Positions 26,598-34,829 of a stretch of 64,000 bases of DNA are shown one piece after another. Under the pieces are notes generated by a model, which was given only the letters and a program-made list of their open reading frames with translations, did not search any database and had not been told where the DNA came from. The first letter of the stretch is position 1. Each line of letters begins with the position of its first letter. Position numbers and translations under genes: made by a program. The DNA comes from a bacterium (GTDB lineage: Bacteria > Bacillota > Clostridia > Lachnospirales > Lachnospiraceae). Location: NCBI GenBank assembly GCA_004562765.1, contig SFRL01000005.1, positions 22,762 to 86,761 of the forward strand. Reading direction: 5' to 3'.

Positions 26598-26650
26598 GGC
26601 TGCGGTCTTAGGATAAACTCCTAAAACTTTTTTGCAGCCCCCTACGCCTT
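26598..26650. other. Stem-loop between HNH and small terminase genes
   Basis: GGGGGCTGC pairs with GCAGCCCCC across a loop of about 35 bases. No T-run follows on the minus strand, so it is a weak terminator; a packaging (cos/pac) element is possible because it sits directly upstream of terS. Confidence 0.4.
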
Positions 26651-27082
26651 GTTCTCTCTGTATTGTTTGATTGCTTTTCTTAATTGCTCCTGCAACTGCC
26701 TTTTTGTTTCTTCATTTGCATACATTTGCTTGATCGTCTTTTCGTGTGTCTCCTCGCTGACACTGATTAGATTGTTTATATCTAAACCTTTGCTTGGTTC
26801 CTCGCGATACTCTATGATGTGATGTACCTTTGAGGCCTTTACTATTCTTTTCTCTGTCATGTACAAATAAACATCTATGTGATCGTCCAGTGTTAATGCT
26901 CTCTGCCTTGCCATTTGCCATGCTTTGGAATTGTAAAATGCTTTTGCTTTTCGGTCTCTGTACTTCGCATCATATTCCTTGTCCCGCTGCGCCTTTGTTG
27001 TTTTGTGCTTGGCGCAATAGGTCTCAGTTATATCTATTACCTTGTTGCATCCCGGGTGGGCGCAAAACTTGCGCAGGGGCAT
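26642..27082 (-). CDS. HNH endonuclease next to the terminase
   Basis: 146 residues from ATG 27082 (GGGAGG upstream). Two Cys pairs (FCAHPGCNKV, ETYCAKHKTTK), then KVHHIIEYREEPSKGLDINN and the final ISVSEETHEKTIKQM: an HNH core with zinc-binding residues. HNH proteins encoded beside P27/terL often assist cleavage during packaging. Confidence 0.85.
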   Translation of the reverse strand: MPLRKFCAHPGCNKVIDITETYCAKHKTTKAQRDKEYDAKYRDRKAKAFYNSKAWQMARQRALTLDDHIDVYLYMTEKRIVKASKVHHIIEYREEPSKGLDINNLISVSEETHEKTIKQMYANEETKRQLQEQLRKAIKQYRENKA

Positions 27083-27102
27083 GTAATTAACCTCCCAACA
27101 TG

Positions 27103-27142
27103 AAACGGCCCGCAGCATAAATGGATATACTACGGGCCGTTT
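27103..27142. terminator. Hairpin separating early and late operons
   Basis: Perfect 10-bp stem AAACGGCCCG/CGGGCCGTTT with a 20-base loop. Only three T residues follow on the minus strand, so it may be an attenuator. The late promoter must lie in 27143-27196 or upstream; a TACAAT-like -10 is present but no clear -35. Confidence 0.5.
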
Positions 27143-27196
27143 TGTAATTTCTCAATATGTCATTGTAATTATTTTAACGTAGTTAAACGGATATGT

Positions 27197-27496
27197 CTAG
27201 GGCGTTAAATCGGGCGTGTTATTAACATATTGTGTGTGCGCGCACGCGCTTCTCATCGCCCTTGTCAATGCATCTGCCGCCTGCTCAGCAGTTGCTCCGG
27301 CATTGTTCATTGCGTTTATATGTATCTGCTGTGTGTTTGTAAAGTCGTGCCCTGCTGCCAAGTCTACGCCTATTATGTATGCCTCTCCCTCTATCTTCTT
27401 GCTATTGCAGTAATCTCTATTGCTGCATTTCCGGCATTTCTTAGACATCCTGCTATAAATTCCTATGTTGCAACTGTTGATCTTAGCGTCGTTCAT
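27197..27496 (-). CDS. Small Cys-rich phage protein, unknown
   Basis: 99 residues from ATG 27496 (GGAGG seven bases upstream). Cys cluster SKKCRKCSNRDYCNSKK may bind zinc; the C-terminal half (INAMNNAGATAEQAADALTR) is helical. Last gene of the early operon. Confidence 0.55.
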   Translation of the reverse strand: MNDAKINSCNIGIYSRMSKKCRKCSNRDYCNSKKIEGEAYIIGVDLAAGHDFTNTQQIHINAMNNAGATAEQAADALTRAMRSACAHTQYVNNTPDLTP

Positions 27497-27506
27497 CTGC
27501 TGCCTC

Positions 27507-28079
27507 CTAAATTGCATCCGATCCAAACAGCAAAACAGCCATTTCCCTGACAAGTGTGTTTTTGTAGTTTCTCACCGTCTTTTCGTTTAGATTCTCGCTA
27601 TATCCATCTTGCCCGGCCAACATGTCCGCTATTTCCTCGTATGTATATACATCCTCGGCCGTGCGGTTTCCCTCTCTGGTCTTTTTGCGCTCCAAATATC
27701 GGATGCGTATTACTTCATAGCCTTTACGCCCCTCGATCTTTGCCAATGCCTTTTCGATCCGCTCGATATCGCTCCTGCTGCGCTCATAGGATGCCTGCCG
27801 GTCTGCAAGTATCATGTCATTGTCTTTTGGCGCTGATCCGTTTTTGGTGTATGATGTGATCGACTTGCTCTTGCCGTGAAAAGCAATGTCTAAATACTCC
27901 CGCTCGTCTGCTACGTGTTCTTTAAGTGTCTGATAGCAATATAGTATTTTCTCGGTGTTTTTAAATGCCTCGTCTTTCATGGCCTTTTGTCTGTCTATCC
28001 ATGAAATGCTATTCATTTTCTTAAACACTTCGTCTATCGTAGTTACTATGGTCTCCTTTGTTTCTTTTGATACTCCCAC
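27507..28079 (-). CDS. Sigma-like/ArpU-type phage transcriptional regulator of late genes
   Basis: 190 residues from GTG 28079 (GAGG seven bases upstream). Helical protein whose C-terminus (YTYEEIADMLAGQDGYSENLNEKTVRNYKNTLVREMAV) is a sigma-70 region 4-like helix-turn-helix. Proteins of this RinA/ArpU class at the end of the early block activate late transcription; the terminase operon begins about 400 bases downstream, which fits. Confidence 0.72.
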   Translation of the reverse strand: MGVSKETKETIVTTIDEVFKKMNSISWIDRQKAMKDEAFKNTEKILYCYQTLKEHVADEREYLDIAFHGKSKSITSYTKNGSAPKDNDMILADRQASYERSRSDIERIEKALAKIEGRKGYEVIRIRYLERKKTREGNRTAEDVYTYEEIADMLAGQDGYSENLNEKTVRNYKNTLVREMAVLLFGSDAI

Positions 28080-28081
28080 TT

Positions 28082-28363
28082 TTACGCCTCCTCTACTTTC
28101 CCAAATGCCTCAACGTAGCGCTCCGGGTAATGTTCGCCGATGTAGTCTTTTATTGTTTCTTGGTCTGCTGTTGTTAATTCTTTCCGGTTGTTATTCCTTA
28201 TAAACAGCAGCCCTCCTTTGCTTAAAAATATCGTCTGCACTGCATACCCGAATCCGTTTATTACGTCGCATATCTCCGTACTCTTTTCAGTGTCAAACAG
28301 CATCCGTTTTTCTCTTGTTTTTCCGTCCTCGCCTTTCACGGTCACTTTTAATACTGCCTGCAA
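28082..28363 (-). CDS. Small phage protein, unknown
   Basis: 93 residues starting at TTG, supported by AGAGGAGG seven or eight bases upstream. Starts QAVLKVTVKGEDGKTREK; no recognised domain. Overlaps the gene before it. Confidence 0.5.
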   Translation of the reverse strand: MQAVLKVTVKGEDGKTREKRMLFDTEKSTEICDVINGFGYAVQTIFLSKGGLLFIRNNNRKELTTADQETIKDYIGEHYPERYVEAFGKVEEA

Positions 28364-28616
28364 TTTTATTTACCTCCTCTAATGCGCTTTGTATCTCCTT
28401 TGCCTGCTTGTTCATTGCTGCGTACCTTAATTTCTGCCCGTTTAATAAATGCTGTGTTTGGCTTACCTGCTCGCTCTGCAGCATTACTATTTTTGCAAGC
28501 GCATTTTCCAATCTCTGCGCCCTGCGTTCTCGCCTCTCTAATGATTTTTGCCAATAATAATTGTTTGCTGCGCTCAATATTACCCATATCGCCAAAATCA
28601 TTATTATCTCTTTCAT
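28293..28616 (-). CDS. Small membrane-anchored coiled-coil protein
   Basis: 107 residues: N-terminal membrane helix (IIMILAIWVILSAANNYY), then a charged coiled coil rich in Arg/Glu/Gln and a basic tail. Single-span topology is reminiscent of spanin or Rz-like proteins, but it is in the early operon, so that role is doubtful. Confidence 0.5.
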   Translation of the reverse strand: MKEIIMILAIWVILSAANNYYWQKSLERRERRAQRLENALAKIVMLQSEQVSQTQHLLNGQKLRYAAMNKQAKEIQSALEEVNKIAGSIKSDRERRGRKNKRKTDAV

Positions 28617-28813
28617 TCGCTTTTTCTCGCCTCCTTTATCGCCTCTAATGCAGCATCTTGCCTCTCCTGCGTCTGGCTTAAATATGTTTCTATCCGCCCG
28701 GCGTCAATCTGTCCTGCTGCCTCCCGGATCTTTCCCGTCATTTTATCTAACGCTTTCGGTAGCTTTTCGCATACCTTTTTCTTGTACGCTTTCTTTGCCT
28801 GCCTCCTATTCAT
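28613..28813 (-). CDS. Small basic helical protein, unknown
   Basis: 66 residues from ATG 28813. Begins MNRRQAKKAYKKKVCEKLPK and is helical throughout. Overlaps the exonuclease stop by eight bases and the following gene by four, indicating translational coupling. Confidence 0.5.
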   Translation of the reverse strand: MNRRQAKKAYKKKVCEKLPKALDKMTGKIREAAGQIDAGRIETYLSQTQERQDAALEAIKEARKSE

Positions 28814-29369
28814 CGTTTTCACACTTCCGCCTGCGGGCTTCTCTGCGCCCTTTCCGGTCTTTTTGCATTGCATAATAGCAATATAGCGTTGCTCTGACAT
28901 CCTCTAGCGCGTCGTGCGCCTTGTAATCGGTGTATCCGTAATAATTGGCGCAAGTTGTCAACCTCTGCCACTTGTAGCCCCCCCTGCTGCCTTTTTCGCC
29001 GTATATGTACGCAAATTCCAACATCACGTCATATAGCTTTGCTTTTACTGCCGTGTCGATGCCTTTTGCGGCCAGAAATGGCATATCAAAACCTTTGTGA
29101 TTATATCCGACGATCAATCCGGCCTTTCTCAGTATCTTGTCTATCTTTCGTTTCTCTGCAAGAATGTTCGGGGCAAATTTCACGCAATCCCACGATATTT
29201 TGTTGACCGCTTCCGCCTCTTTCCATTCTGTTAAATATTCCGGCTTGATGTATGAGTTGTACAGTGTTTTGCCTTTGCCGTTTATGATGGATATTTGCAA
29301 TATTTCATCGTGGCGCCGGTCAAGGCCGGTCGTCTCGATGTCAATACATATTATTTTACTTTTTCTCAT
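28806..29369 (-). CDS. DnaQ-like 3'-5' exonuclease
   Basis: 187 residues. DEDD residues: CIDIETTGLD (D,E), VGYNHKGFDMPFL (D), and AHDALEDVRATLYCY (H..D) of the DEDDh type. Basic C-terminus. Could proofread or process phage DNA; no phage polymerase is visible in the window, so it may act with host enzymes. Confidence 0.85.
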   Translation of the reverse strand: MRKSKIICIDIETTGLDRRHDEILQISIINGKGKTLYNSYIKPEYLTEWKEAEAVNKISWDCVKFAPNILAEKRKIDKILRKAGLIVGYNHKGFDMPFLAAKGIDTAVKAKLYDVMLEFAYIYGEKGSRGGYKWQRLTTCANYYGYTDYKAHDALEDVRATLYCYYAMQKDRKGRREARRRKCENDE

Positions 29370-29442
29370 GCTTCCCGTCGCCTCCGTGAGTGCTTATGTA
29401 TGCTAATGTCATGCAAATAATCAGTGTGATCGCTATGTTCAT
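29356..29442 (-). CDS. 28-residue membrane peptide
   Basis: ATG 29442 with AAAGGAGG seven bases upstream; peptide starts MNIAITLIICMTLAYIST and ends GKHEKK. Single hydrophobic helix. Its stop overlaps the exonuclease start by 14 bases. Strong ribosome site argues that it is translated. Confidence 0.55.
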   Translation of the reverse strand: MNIAITLIICMTLAYISTHGGDGKHEKK

Positions 29443-29456
29443 TCTTTTGCCTCCTT

Positions 29457-29768
29457 TCAATCTACAATGCATGTCTTTATGCCTGCTGCCGTTAATTTTT
29501 CATTTATCTCTAGTGCATATCGTCTGTACCATTGACAATATCTCATTCCTCGTCCTGGGGTATCGGCGTAATTATGTAATACTTTTTTTCTTATTGGTTT
29601 ATCGTGAAATGCCAATAATTTTATAGTGTATGCCAATGTTCGTCCGGTATGCCTTTCCGATTTCGGGACTTGCCACTCCCGTCCCAATATGTATGTTCTC
29701 TGCCAATCATACAGTTTGATGTCAAGTGCTTTTTCCACTTGATCTAATATATTTTGCCTTTCGTCCAT
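29457..29768 (-). CDS. Small phage protein, unknown
   Basis: 103 residues. ALDIKLYDWQRTYILGREW and HTGRTLAYTIKLLAF resemble a fragment of phage helicase/terminase-associated proteins; no catalytic motif is visible. Common in clostridial prophage early regions. Confidence 0.5.
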   Translation of the reverse strand: MDERQNILDQVEKALDIKLYDWQRTYILGREWQVPKSERHTGRTLAYTIKLLAFHDKPIRKKVLHNYADTPGRGMRYCQWYRRYALEINEKLTAAGIKTCIVD

Positions 29769-29839
29769 TTCCCCTCCCGTTCACTTATCTGCTGCCATTT
29801 ATTATTTGTGTACATTCCTCTTTATTTTTGCCGTGTCTC

Positions 29840-30097
29840 TCAATCTCCTGTCACCTCATATAGCTTGTACACTCTCTGCATGATTGCTTTTAATTTTACA
29901 TCCCCGATCCCTTTTACCTCAGATATCGCTTTTTCAATGTCCCCCGGCTTAACTGCTGCTGTGGCGCTTTTCTTTGCCGACTTGATTCCGTCGTTAAATC
30001 CGTCCTGCCATACTTTTGCGAAAAATTCGCTCATTTGTGTATGATCCTTTTTCTTGATATCCTTGTACTGCTGCCGTGTGATTAAATTTCTTGCCAT
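29840..30097 (-). CDS. Small protein with helix-hairpin-helix-like C-terminus
   Basis: 85 residues. EKAISEVKGIGDVKLKAIMQ fits an HhH DNA-binding element (GIG turn). N-terminus is basic. Function unknown. Confidence 0.5.
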   Translation of the reverse strand: MARNLITRQQYKDIKKKDHTQMSEFFAKVWQDGFNDGIKSAKKSATAAVKPGDIEKAISEVKGIGDVKLKAIMQRVYKLYEVTGD

Positions 30098-30110
30098 TAT
30101 CTATACCTCC

Positions 30111-30308
30111 TTATAAACCATTTTTGTCTTTCTTGTTGTCCCTCGGGTCCCGCGCCCACCAATAAACCGCATAATCTGCTGCCAGTGTCACCGCTCCAGT
30201 TGCTGCAATTTTTAACCCGATCCATCCGAACCATATTGCAATAAGCACTCCCGCCAATATGGCTATAATGGATGCGATTGCAATAAAGTTAATGATCTTA
30301 TTTTTCAT
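30111..30308 (-). CDS. Small membrane protein
   Basis: 65 residues with two hydrophobic helices (INFIAIASIIAILAGVLIAI, LKIAATGAVTLAADYAVYW) and a charged tail. No family recognised. Confidence 0.5.
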   Translation of the reverse strand: MKNKIINFIAIASIIAILAGVLIAIWFGWIGLKIAATGAVTLAADYAVYWWARDPRDNKKDKNGL

Positions 30309-30309
30309 C

Positions 30310-30819
30310 CTATAGCCTCCATATCGCTTTGCCTCTCAGCTCTGCTACGTTTATTTCTGCTCTCATGCCCTCGCTAATGCCGTATTTCTCTCCCACAAAT
30401 ACGACGTCGCATTTTCTGAGTAGGTCTAAACCTATTGACATGCCTTTCTCTCTTTCCTGCGGCTTTTTGTCGTTTAATACCTGCGTTAAGTATAAATGCG
30501 GCGTTATCGGCAGAAATCCCGCGTTGATTGCTCTTTCCGTTAACTCTCTTGCGTATCTGATGTTGCGGATCCGCTTAAATATGTTTCCTCTGTATGGGCT
30601 GCATATATATGCTATTTTCTTATCGTCCAGTTTGTTCACTCTCTGCGTCATATCTCCGCTAAATACTGAAGCTCTGTATGATTTCAACTCTTCCAACCAT
30701 TCTGCAAGCTGTTCCTCTTCTTTTGCCTTTGGAATGTAACTTTTCATGCCTAATTCTGAAATTTTTTTACTATCTTCTGCTCTTTCTTTAAAAACAGATA
30801 TAGCTTCGTCAAGTGTCAT
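30310..30819 (-). CDS. Nucleoside 2-deoxyribosyltransferase-like protein (DUF4406/DUF7768 type)
   Basis: 169 residues. C-terminal part: KIAYICSPYRGNIFKRIRNI, NAGFLPITPHLY, LRKCDVVFVGEKYGISEGMR, EINVAELRGKAI. These follow the nucleoside deoxyribosyltransferase-like fold found in many phages, possibly for nucleotide salvage or signal cleavage. The N-terminal helical part is extra. Overlaps the YopX gene by four bases. Confidence 0.72.
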   Translation of the reverse strand: MTLDEAISVFKERAEDSKKISELGMKSYIPKAKEEEQLAEWLEELKSYRASVFSGDMTQRVNKLDDKKIAYICSPYRGNIFKRIRNIRYARELTERAINAGFLPITPHLYLTQVLNDKKPQEREKGMSIGLDLLRKCDVVFVGEKYGISEGMRAEINVAELRGKAIWRL

Positions 30820-31250
30820 TCTCCCACCTCCAACAGTTCCGAATTGTCAAAAGTGTTTCCAATTATCTCGCAGAAAGCTCCAGATTCTTCCATGTCAATC
30901 CAACAGAGGATATCCGTATTTGCTTCACACTCTACGATAGGTTTTAATTGCCATCCCCATGTGTATTCACAATTCGGATTTCCAAATAAGACAACAGCTC
31001 TCCATTTGTAATCAGTGTTCCTATCATACAGCTCAACAATATCATTCTCAAAAATCAACTTTCCGTTCTTGTCCTTAAGCCCGGTGCACTGGCAGATGGT
31101 AGATGGATCTATTTCAACCGGATCGTCGAATCTTCCTCCGACATCATTGTCATTAAATGGTGTGTTGATGTAATTATCATCCATCAAAAATCCTTCCACC
31201 CATTCTCCGTTATCAATTCGCTTTGCGCGGTATAAATATCTATCGTCCAT
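30816..31250 (-). CDS. YopX family phage protein
   Basis: 144 residues from ATG 31250 (GGAG nine bases upstream; an upstream in-frame GTG is less likely). MDDRYLYRAKRIDNGEWVEG, then CQCTGLKDKNGKLIFENDIV is the classic YopX pattern. Function unknown; widespread in Firmicute phages. Confidence 0.88.
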   Translation of the reverse strand: MDDRYLYRAKRIDNGEWVEGFLMDDNYINTPFNDNDVGGRFDDPVEIDPSTICQCTGLKDKNGKLIFENDIVELYDRNTDYKWRAVVLFGNPNCEYTWGWQLKPIVECEANTDILCWIDMEESGAFCEIIGNTFDNSELLEVGE

Positions 31251-31321
31251 AAAATTCGCACTCCTCTCTCTGACATGTCCATACGGAACACCATCTATTA
31301 CTTTCTTCACACCAAAACATG

Positions 31322-31705
31322 CTATTCCTCCGTTTCTTCCTCCATCCTCTCGAAATAAAATTTAATCGGTTCATTGTGTTCCTCAATCATTCCAAATCGA
31401 ACCGCAATGTTATATGTACTCACATCCCTTGCAAGCCGCTTTGGTATGTCAGATAACATCTTGCGGAATGTCTCTAAGTCCATTGTTGCCTTATACCGAT
31501 TACACGAGCCACAAGCTGGCATTAAATTATCCATAGAATGCACATTTATTCCGGTAAATTCTTCTGTATATTCATAATTTCTAATGCAATGCAAGTGGTC
31601 TACATTGAATCCCTTGAATGGTATTTCACACCCACAATAGGCACAATGACCGTTGCATTTGTCATACACAGTTTTTCTTTCTGACTTGGTTAATCTGCGT
31701 CTCAT
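31322..31705 (-). CDS. HNH endonuclease
   Basis: 127 residues from ATG 31705 (GGAGG upstream). CNGHCAYCGCEIPFKGFNVD, HLHCIRN and MDNLMPACGSCNRYKATMDL: HNH with paired CxxC zinc ligands. Probably a free-standing phage nuclease. Confidence 0.85.
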   Translation of the reverse strand: MRRRLTKSERKTVYDKCNGHCAYCGCEIPFKGFNVDHLHCIRNYEYTEEFTGINVHSMDNLMPACGSCNRYKATMDLETFRKMLSDIPKRLARDVSTYNIAVRFGMIEEHNEPIKFYFERMEEETEE

Positions 31706-32057
31706 GCTGTTCCTCCACTTCTGACTGTAGCCAATCAACTAGGCATTGCTTGCACATATTATCTGGAATTTCTTTTCCGCTGTCTAAAATGTTGTCACAT
31801 TCTATTTTATTCTTGCAGAATTTCACTTTATCTTCGAGGTTTTGAATCGAATATAACAACTCTGCCAGTTCCTCATCACTCATGGAGCGGATGCGATCTG
31901 CATTGGTCTGCTTCTTTCCCTTATATGCGCTTATTATAAGTATTTCATCTGCTAACTCATTGATATCTACAAGTGTTTCTCCGTCACAGTTTTCTGTGCG
32001 TTCGATATTGTTCAGAATGCTTTTAATATCTTCTACTGCTTCTGGTATTGTTCTCAT
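31662..32057 (-). CDS. Phage protein with NADRIRxMSDEELAE motif
   Basis: 131 residues. NADRIRSMSDEELAELLYSI is a short motif recurring in many Firmicute phage proteins; the C-terminus has Cys pairs (CKNKIECDN, MCKQCLVDW), a possible zinc site. Function unknown. Overlaps the HNH gene by 44 bases. Confidence 0.6.
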   Translation of the reverse strand: MRTIPEAVEDIKSILNNIERTENCDGETLVDINELADEILIISAYKGKKQTNADRIRSMSDEELAELLYSIQNLEDKVKFCKNKIECDNILDSGKEIPDNMCKQCLVDWLQSEVEEQHETQINQVRKKNCV

Positions 32058-32081
32058 TTTTGTCGCTCTCCTTTTTATTGT

Positions 32082-32828
32082 TTAAGTCCAGCAATCACAT
32101 GGTATAAATTCGGATAAATTCATCTGCATATCGTCCCATTCTTTGTCGTTGATAAATCTTTTTTCCAGTTCTTCCAACGAAACATCGCGGAATACTGTAT
32201 ATCCCACTTCCTTTTCCTTTTCCATTGCTCTATGGTATTCATCTGGATAATTTTCCCACACTGCATGAAAATACTCTTTTCCTCCTTTAAAGCACGGAAT
32301 ACAGTTGTTGTGTTTCAATGAATTATAGGCACTCGGTAGCTCAATTCCCCATTCGTCTCGAATGATCCGTTTGCACTTCTCGCTTGATATCTTTCGTTCA
32401 AACAGCGGAAATTTTACCTGCCTGCCTATCGCTTCATTTCTTGCTGCTGATTTCTGCACTCTCCTCCATTCGTCTGGCCCATATCCGACATACTCAATCC
32501 ATTTTTCTCCTATGCTTTCTAGGTACTTGTAATACTGTTCTTTCATTTGTTGCTTTAATTGCTGCGTGCAAAACGGCATAAACTGTCCGGGTATCGCCCC
32601 GTTTCGTTCTATGCAATCCCAGATATCTTCTCCCCTGCCCCATACGGTCATAGGCAATTTTAAATATCTCGCTACTTTAAGCCGGAATTTTTCAGAATCC
32701 TCGCACTCGCTGAGTGTGGGCGTGTGTAAAAGTACAATATCCTTCTTGTTAATCTCCTTGTCTTGTGTTAATAAATACGCTACATAGCTGCTTGCGGCCC
32801 CGCCGCTGAATAAAACAACATGTTTCAT
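32082..32828 (-). CDS. PP-loop (PAPS reductase-like) nucleotide alpha-hydrolase
   Basis: 248 residues from ATG 32828. Starts MKHVVLFSGGAASSYVAYLL, where SGGAASS is the PP-loop; FCTQQLKQQM and HNNCIPCFKGGKEYFHAVW supply conserved Cys and His as in PAPS reductase-domain proteins, including DndC-like ones. Likely adenylates a substrate; a DNA or tRNA thio-modification role is possible but unproven. Two DNA methyltransferases lie in the same operon. Confidence 0.78.
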   Translation of the reverse strand: MKHVVLFSGGAASSYVAYLLTQDKEINKKDIVLLHTPTLSECEDSEKFRLKVARYLKLPMTVWGRGEDIWDCIERNGAIPGQFMPFCTQQLKQQMKEQYYKYLESIGEKWIEYVGYGPDEWRRVQKSAARNEAIGRQVKFPLFERKISSEKCKRIIRDEWGIELPSAYNSLKHNNCIPCFKGGKEYFHAVWENYPDEYHRAMEKEKEVGYTVFRDVSLEELEKRFINDKEWDDMQMNLSEFIPCDCWT

Positions 32829-32852
32829 GCCAACCACTTACCAAAAGAACAA

Positions 32853-32866
32853 CCTAGTCTACTAGG
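32853..32866. repeat. 14-bp palindrome CCTAGT-CT-ACTAGG
   Basis: Perfect 6-bp arms, between the PP-loop gene and the zinc-finger gene. Shares CTAGTn..nACTAG with the palindrome at 34587-34607 upstream of parB. Possible ParB site or short hairpin. Confidence 0.4.
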
Positions 32867-32875
32867 GTTCTGGCT

Positions 32876-33217
32876 TTACTCCTTTCCTTTAAAATGTTCC
32901 CTTATAATCGGGCAACTGCATTCAGTATTTTCGCAATCGTCATTATGTCCGCCTCCGTGTTCGCAGTCGTGGCAATATAAATCGTGCAACCAATCTGATA
33001 CTTCATCCCACGTAAACTCTTCGTCGCTCTCTTTACTGCAATAACCTTGCAAAATATTTTCGCATACTAGGCATAATTTGCGTGAAAACATGTCTCCGTC
33101 ATATTTTCCGGTCTCGTATGAATATTTCTGCCCGATTTCTATTTTTTGCCCGCAGCACTCGCATTTATGCTCTTTTCTTGCTTTTGGATATGTGTGGTTA
33201 TAAAAATCAAGTGACAT
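32876..33217 (-). CDS. Small zinc-ribbon-like phage protein
   Basis: 113 residues from ATG 33217 (GGGAGG upstream). HKCECCGQKIEIGQKY and later CLVCENILQGYC form two Cys pairs, with a third cluster CHDCEHGGGHNDDCENTECSC. Several metal sites are likely. Directly downstream of parB. Confidence 0.65.
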   Translation of the reverse strand: MSLDFYNHTYPKARKEHKCECCGQKIEIGQKYSYETGKYDGDMFSRKLCLVCENILQGYCSKESDEEFTWDEVSDWLHDLYCHDCEHGGGHNDDCENTECSCPIIREHFKGKE

Positions 33218-33228
33218 TTTATTCCTCC

Positions 33229-34551
33229 CTATTTGCCTGCTCTCTCTTTCATCCTCAGCGCAACGTCCTGCAGTACGCTTAATTCCTCCTCGGTCGCCCA
33301 TATTGCTAAACTTGCTATTTCCCGCGCTGTTTCCTTGATCCAGTACGGCACGTCGATTTCTTCTTTCTGTATGGTTATGACCTTTGTTAAAATCAGTGCG
33401 TCTACGATCTCGGCAAATTCCTTAAAGCATATTTCTCCTGCTGCCTCCGCCTCGGTTCTCTTGACCGTTACTTTGTCTGTTATCTCTACTTGGCACGGCT
33501 CCCCGGTGCTTGCAGTGAATGCCGTTAAAATACCTTGATAGTCTCTGATTAGATCCGCATTTGATGTGTTCGGGTCTACCCATCCGCCCCAGAAATCATT
33601 ATCAAATAGATCTGAATTTGTGATCGCGTCCATGAAATACTTGATATTCATTCCGTTATATTCTTTGTTTGGGTTGATCTTTCCGGCTATTATGAGGCTT
33701 TTTCTGTCTGTCATATCCTGCTGCCGTGTTATTGTTACCTCTGTTTGCGGTTCCTCGGCCGTCTCCTCGTTATATGCAGGTTCTTTATTTTCGTCGACTT
33801 TTCGCTCTGTTTTGTCCTCCTCCTGCGTATCTGCTGTTTTATCTGCCCGCCCCTTAATCTCCGCAGCCTTTTTGGCGCTGATTGTTCCGGTCTCTTTATA
33901 TGTCTCATATAATGCCTGCTGCGCTGCTTCGTCTAGCCCGGCGATCTCGTTTGCGGCATGTGTGCTTATTTTGCCCGCTGCAAATTCGCTTTTAAATGGC
34001 TCGATCAACATTTTGTCGATATGTTCTAATGTGCCTACTTTCGTTTTGTTGGTGCCTAAAATCTCTGCAATTACATTTTGCATCTTGTCCGGCAGCTTGT
34101 TGTCTTTCTGCCATTCCTCTAACAGCTTCCGAACCTCTTTTATCTCTTGGGTTTTCTCGTAGTCTGTTCTTTCCCTCTGTGTTGAGTTGGTAAAAATCAA
34201 AATCAAGCGGTTTCTGATGCTGTCTGCCGCGCTTTCTACCTTGCATGGAATTGTTTCGTATTCCGTCTTTCCCTCCGCAAGCAACTTTAAGTATGCAAGG
34301 CGCCTTTTGTGCCCGGCTATGATTTCGTATTCGTCTGTTCCGTCGATCGGTTTTACAACCGGGTATTGTTGTATTCCTACTAATTCGATTGTGCGCGCTG
34401 TTTCTTCTACTTCTCTATCGTCGATGTGGTAAAAGTTTTCCTTTCCTGCTGCCGGTCTCAGCTTATGTACGCTCAATTTAACCGGTTTCCAGTCGCTTTT
34501 TATTTCTTTCTTGCTTTCATCGTTCAGAAAGTTGTTAATATCAAAGCCCAT
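33229..34551 (-). CDS. parB: ParB/RepB/Spo0J-type nuclease-fold partition protein
   Basis: 440 residues. ParB CTPase core: SVHKLRPAAGKENFYHIDDR, VGIQQYPVVKPIDGTDEYEI, IIAGHKRRLAYLKLL (the GxRR-like box as GHKRR), followed by a helical DNA-binding part (MQNVIAEILGTNKTKVGTLE) and a long acidic linker and C-terminal domain. With the ParA encoded just upstream it forms a plasmid-type partition pair. It could alternatively act as a regulator. Confidence 0.87.
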   Translation of the reverse strand: MGFDINNFLNDESKKEIKSDWKPVKLSVHKLRPAAGKENFYHIDDREVEETARTIELVGIQQYPVVKPIDGTDEYEIIAGHKRRLAYLKLLAEGKTEYETIPCKVESAADSIRNRLILIFTNSTQRERTDYEKTQEIKEVRKLLEEWQKDNKLPDKMQNVIAEILGTNKTKVGTLEHIDKMLIEPFKSEFAAGKISTHAANEIAGLDEAAQQALYETYKETGTISAKKAAEIKGRADKTADTQEEDKTERKVDENKEPAYNEETAEEPQTEVTITRQQDMTDRKSLIIAGKINPNKEYNGMNIKYFMDAITNSDLFDNDFWGGWVDPNTSNADLIRDYQGILTAFTASTGEPCQVEITDKVTVKRTEAEAAGEICFKEFAEIVDALILTKVITIQKEEIDVPYWIKETAREIASLAIWATEEELSVLQDVALRMKERAGK

Positions 34552-34586
34552 TTTCCCGCCTCCTCTATGTACCTAAATTGGGTATT

Positions 34587-34607
34587 CCGTCTAGTAAATA
34601 CTAGGCG
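34587..34607. repeat. 21-bp imperfect palindrome upstream of parB (candidate partition site)
   Basis: Core CTAGTAAATACTAG within a 21-bp element starting CCGT and ending GGCG. The element at 39770-39790 matches it at 16 of 21 positions. Position between the ParA-side genes and parB suits a centromere-like or operator site. Confidence 0.5.
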
Positions 34608-34829
34608 TCATGGCATTTTAACCTCATGTAAATCTGTATTTAGCATGTACCATCCGTCAAGTTCCAAAATAAATGTGATTTTCCCGGTCTTTGCGCTTAT
34701 CTGCGTTATGATGTCTGTGATCTCCATTATTTTGGTTTCTCCCTTGTAATATGCGTTGCTCGGCTTGCTAAATTGCACCTTATCTCCTACTTCATACGGG
34801 CATTTCGCCTTAAATTTAACTACTTGCAT
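34608..34829 (-). CDS. Small phage protein between parA and parB
   Basis: 73 residues. QVVKFKAKCPYEVGDKVQF then KIMEITDIITQISAKTGKI: beta-rich, possibly an SH3/OB-like fold. Overlaps parA stop by 14 bases. Function unknown. Confidence 0.6.
   Translation of the reverse strand: MQVVKFKAKCPYEVGDKVQFSKPSNAYYKGETKIMEITDIITQISAKTGKITFILELDGWYMLNTDLHEVKMP

Noticed and set aside
28293..28616. Rz/spanin-like lysis protein
   Set aside because: Single membrane helix plus coiled coil fits, but the host is Gram-positive and the gene is in the early block far from holin and endolysin.
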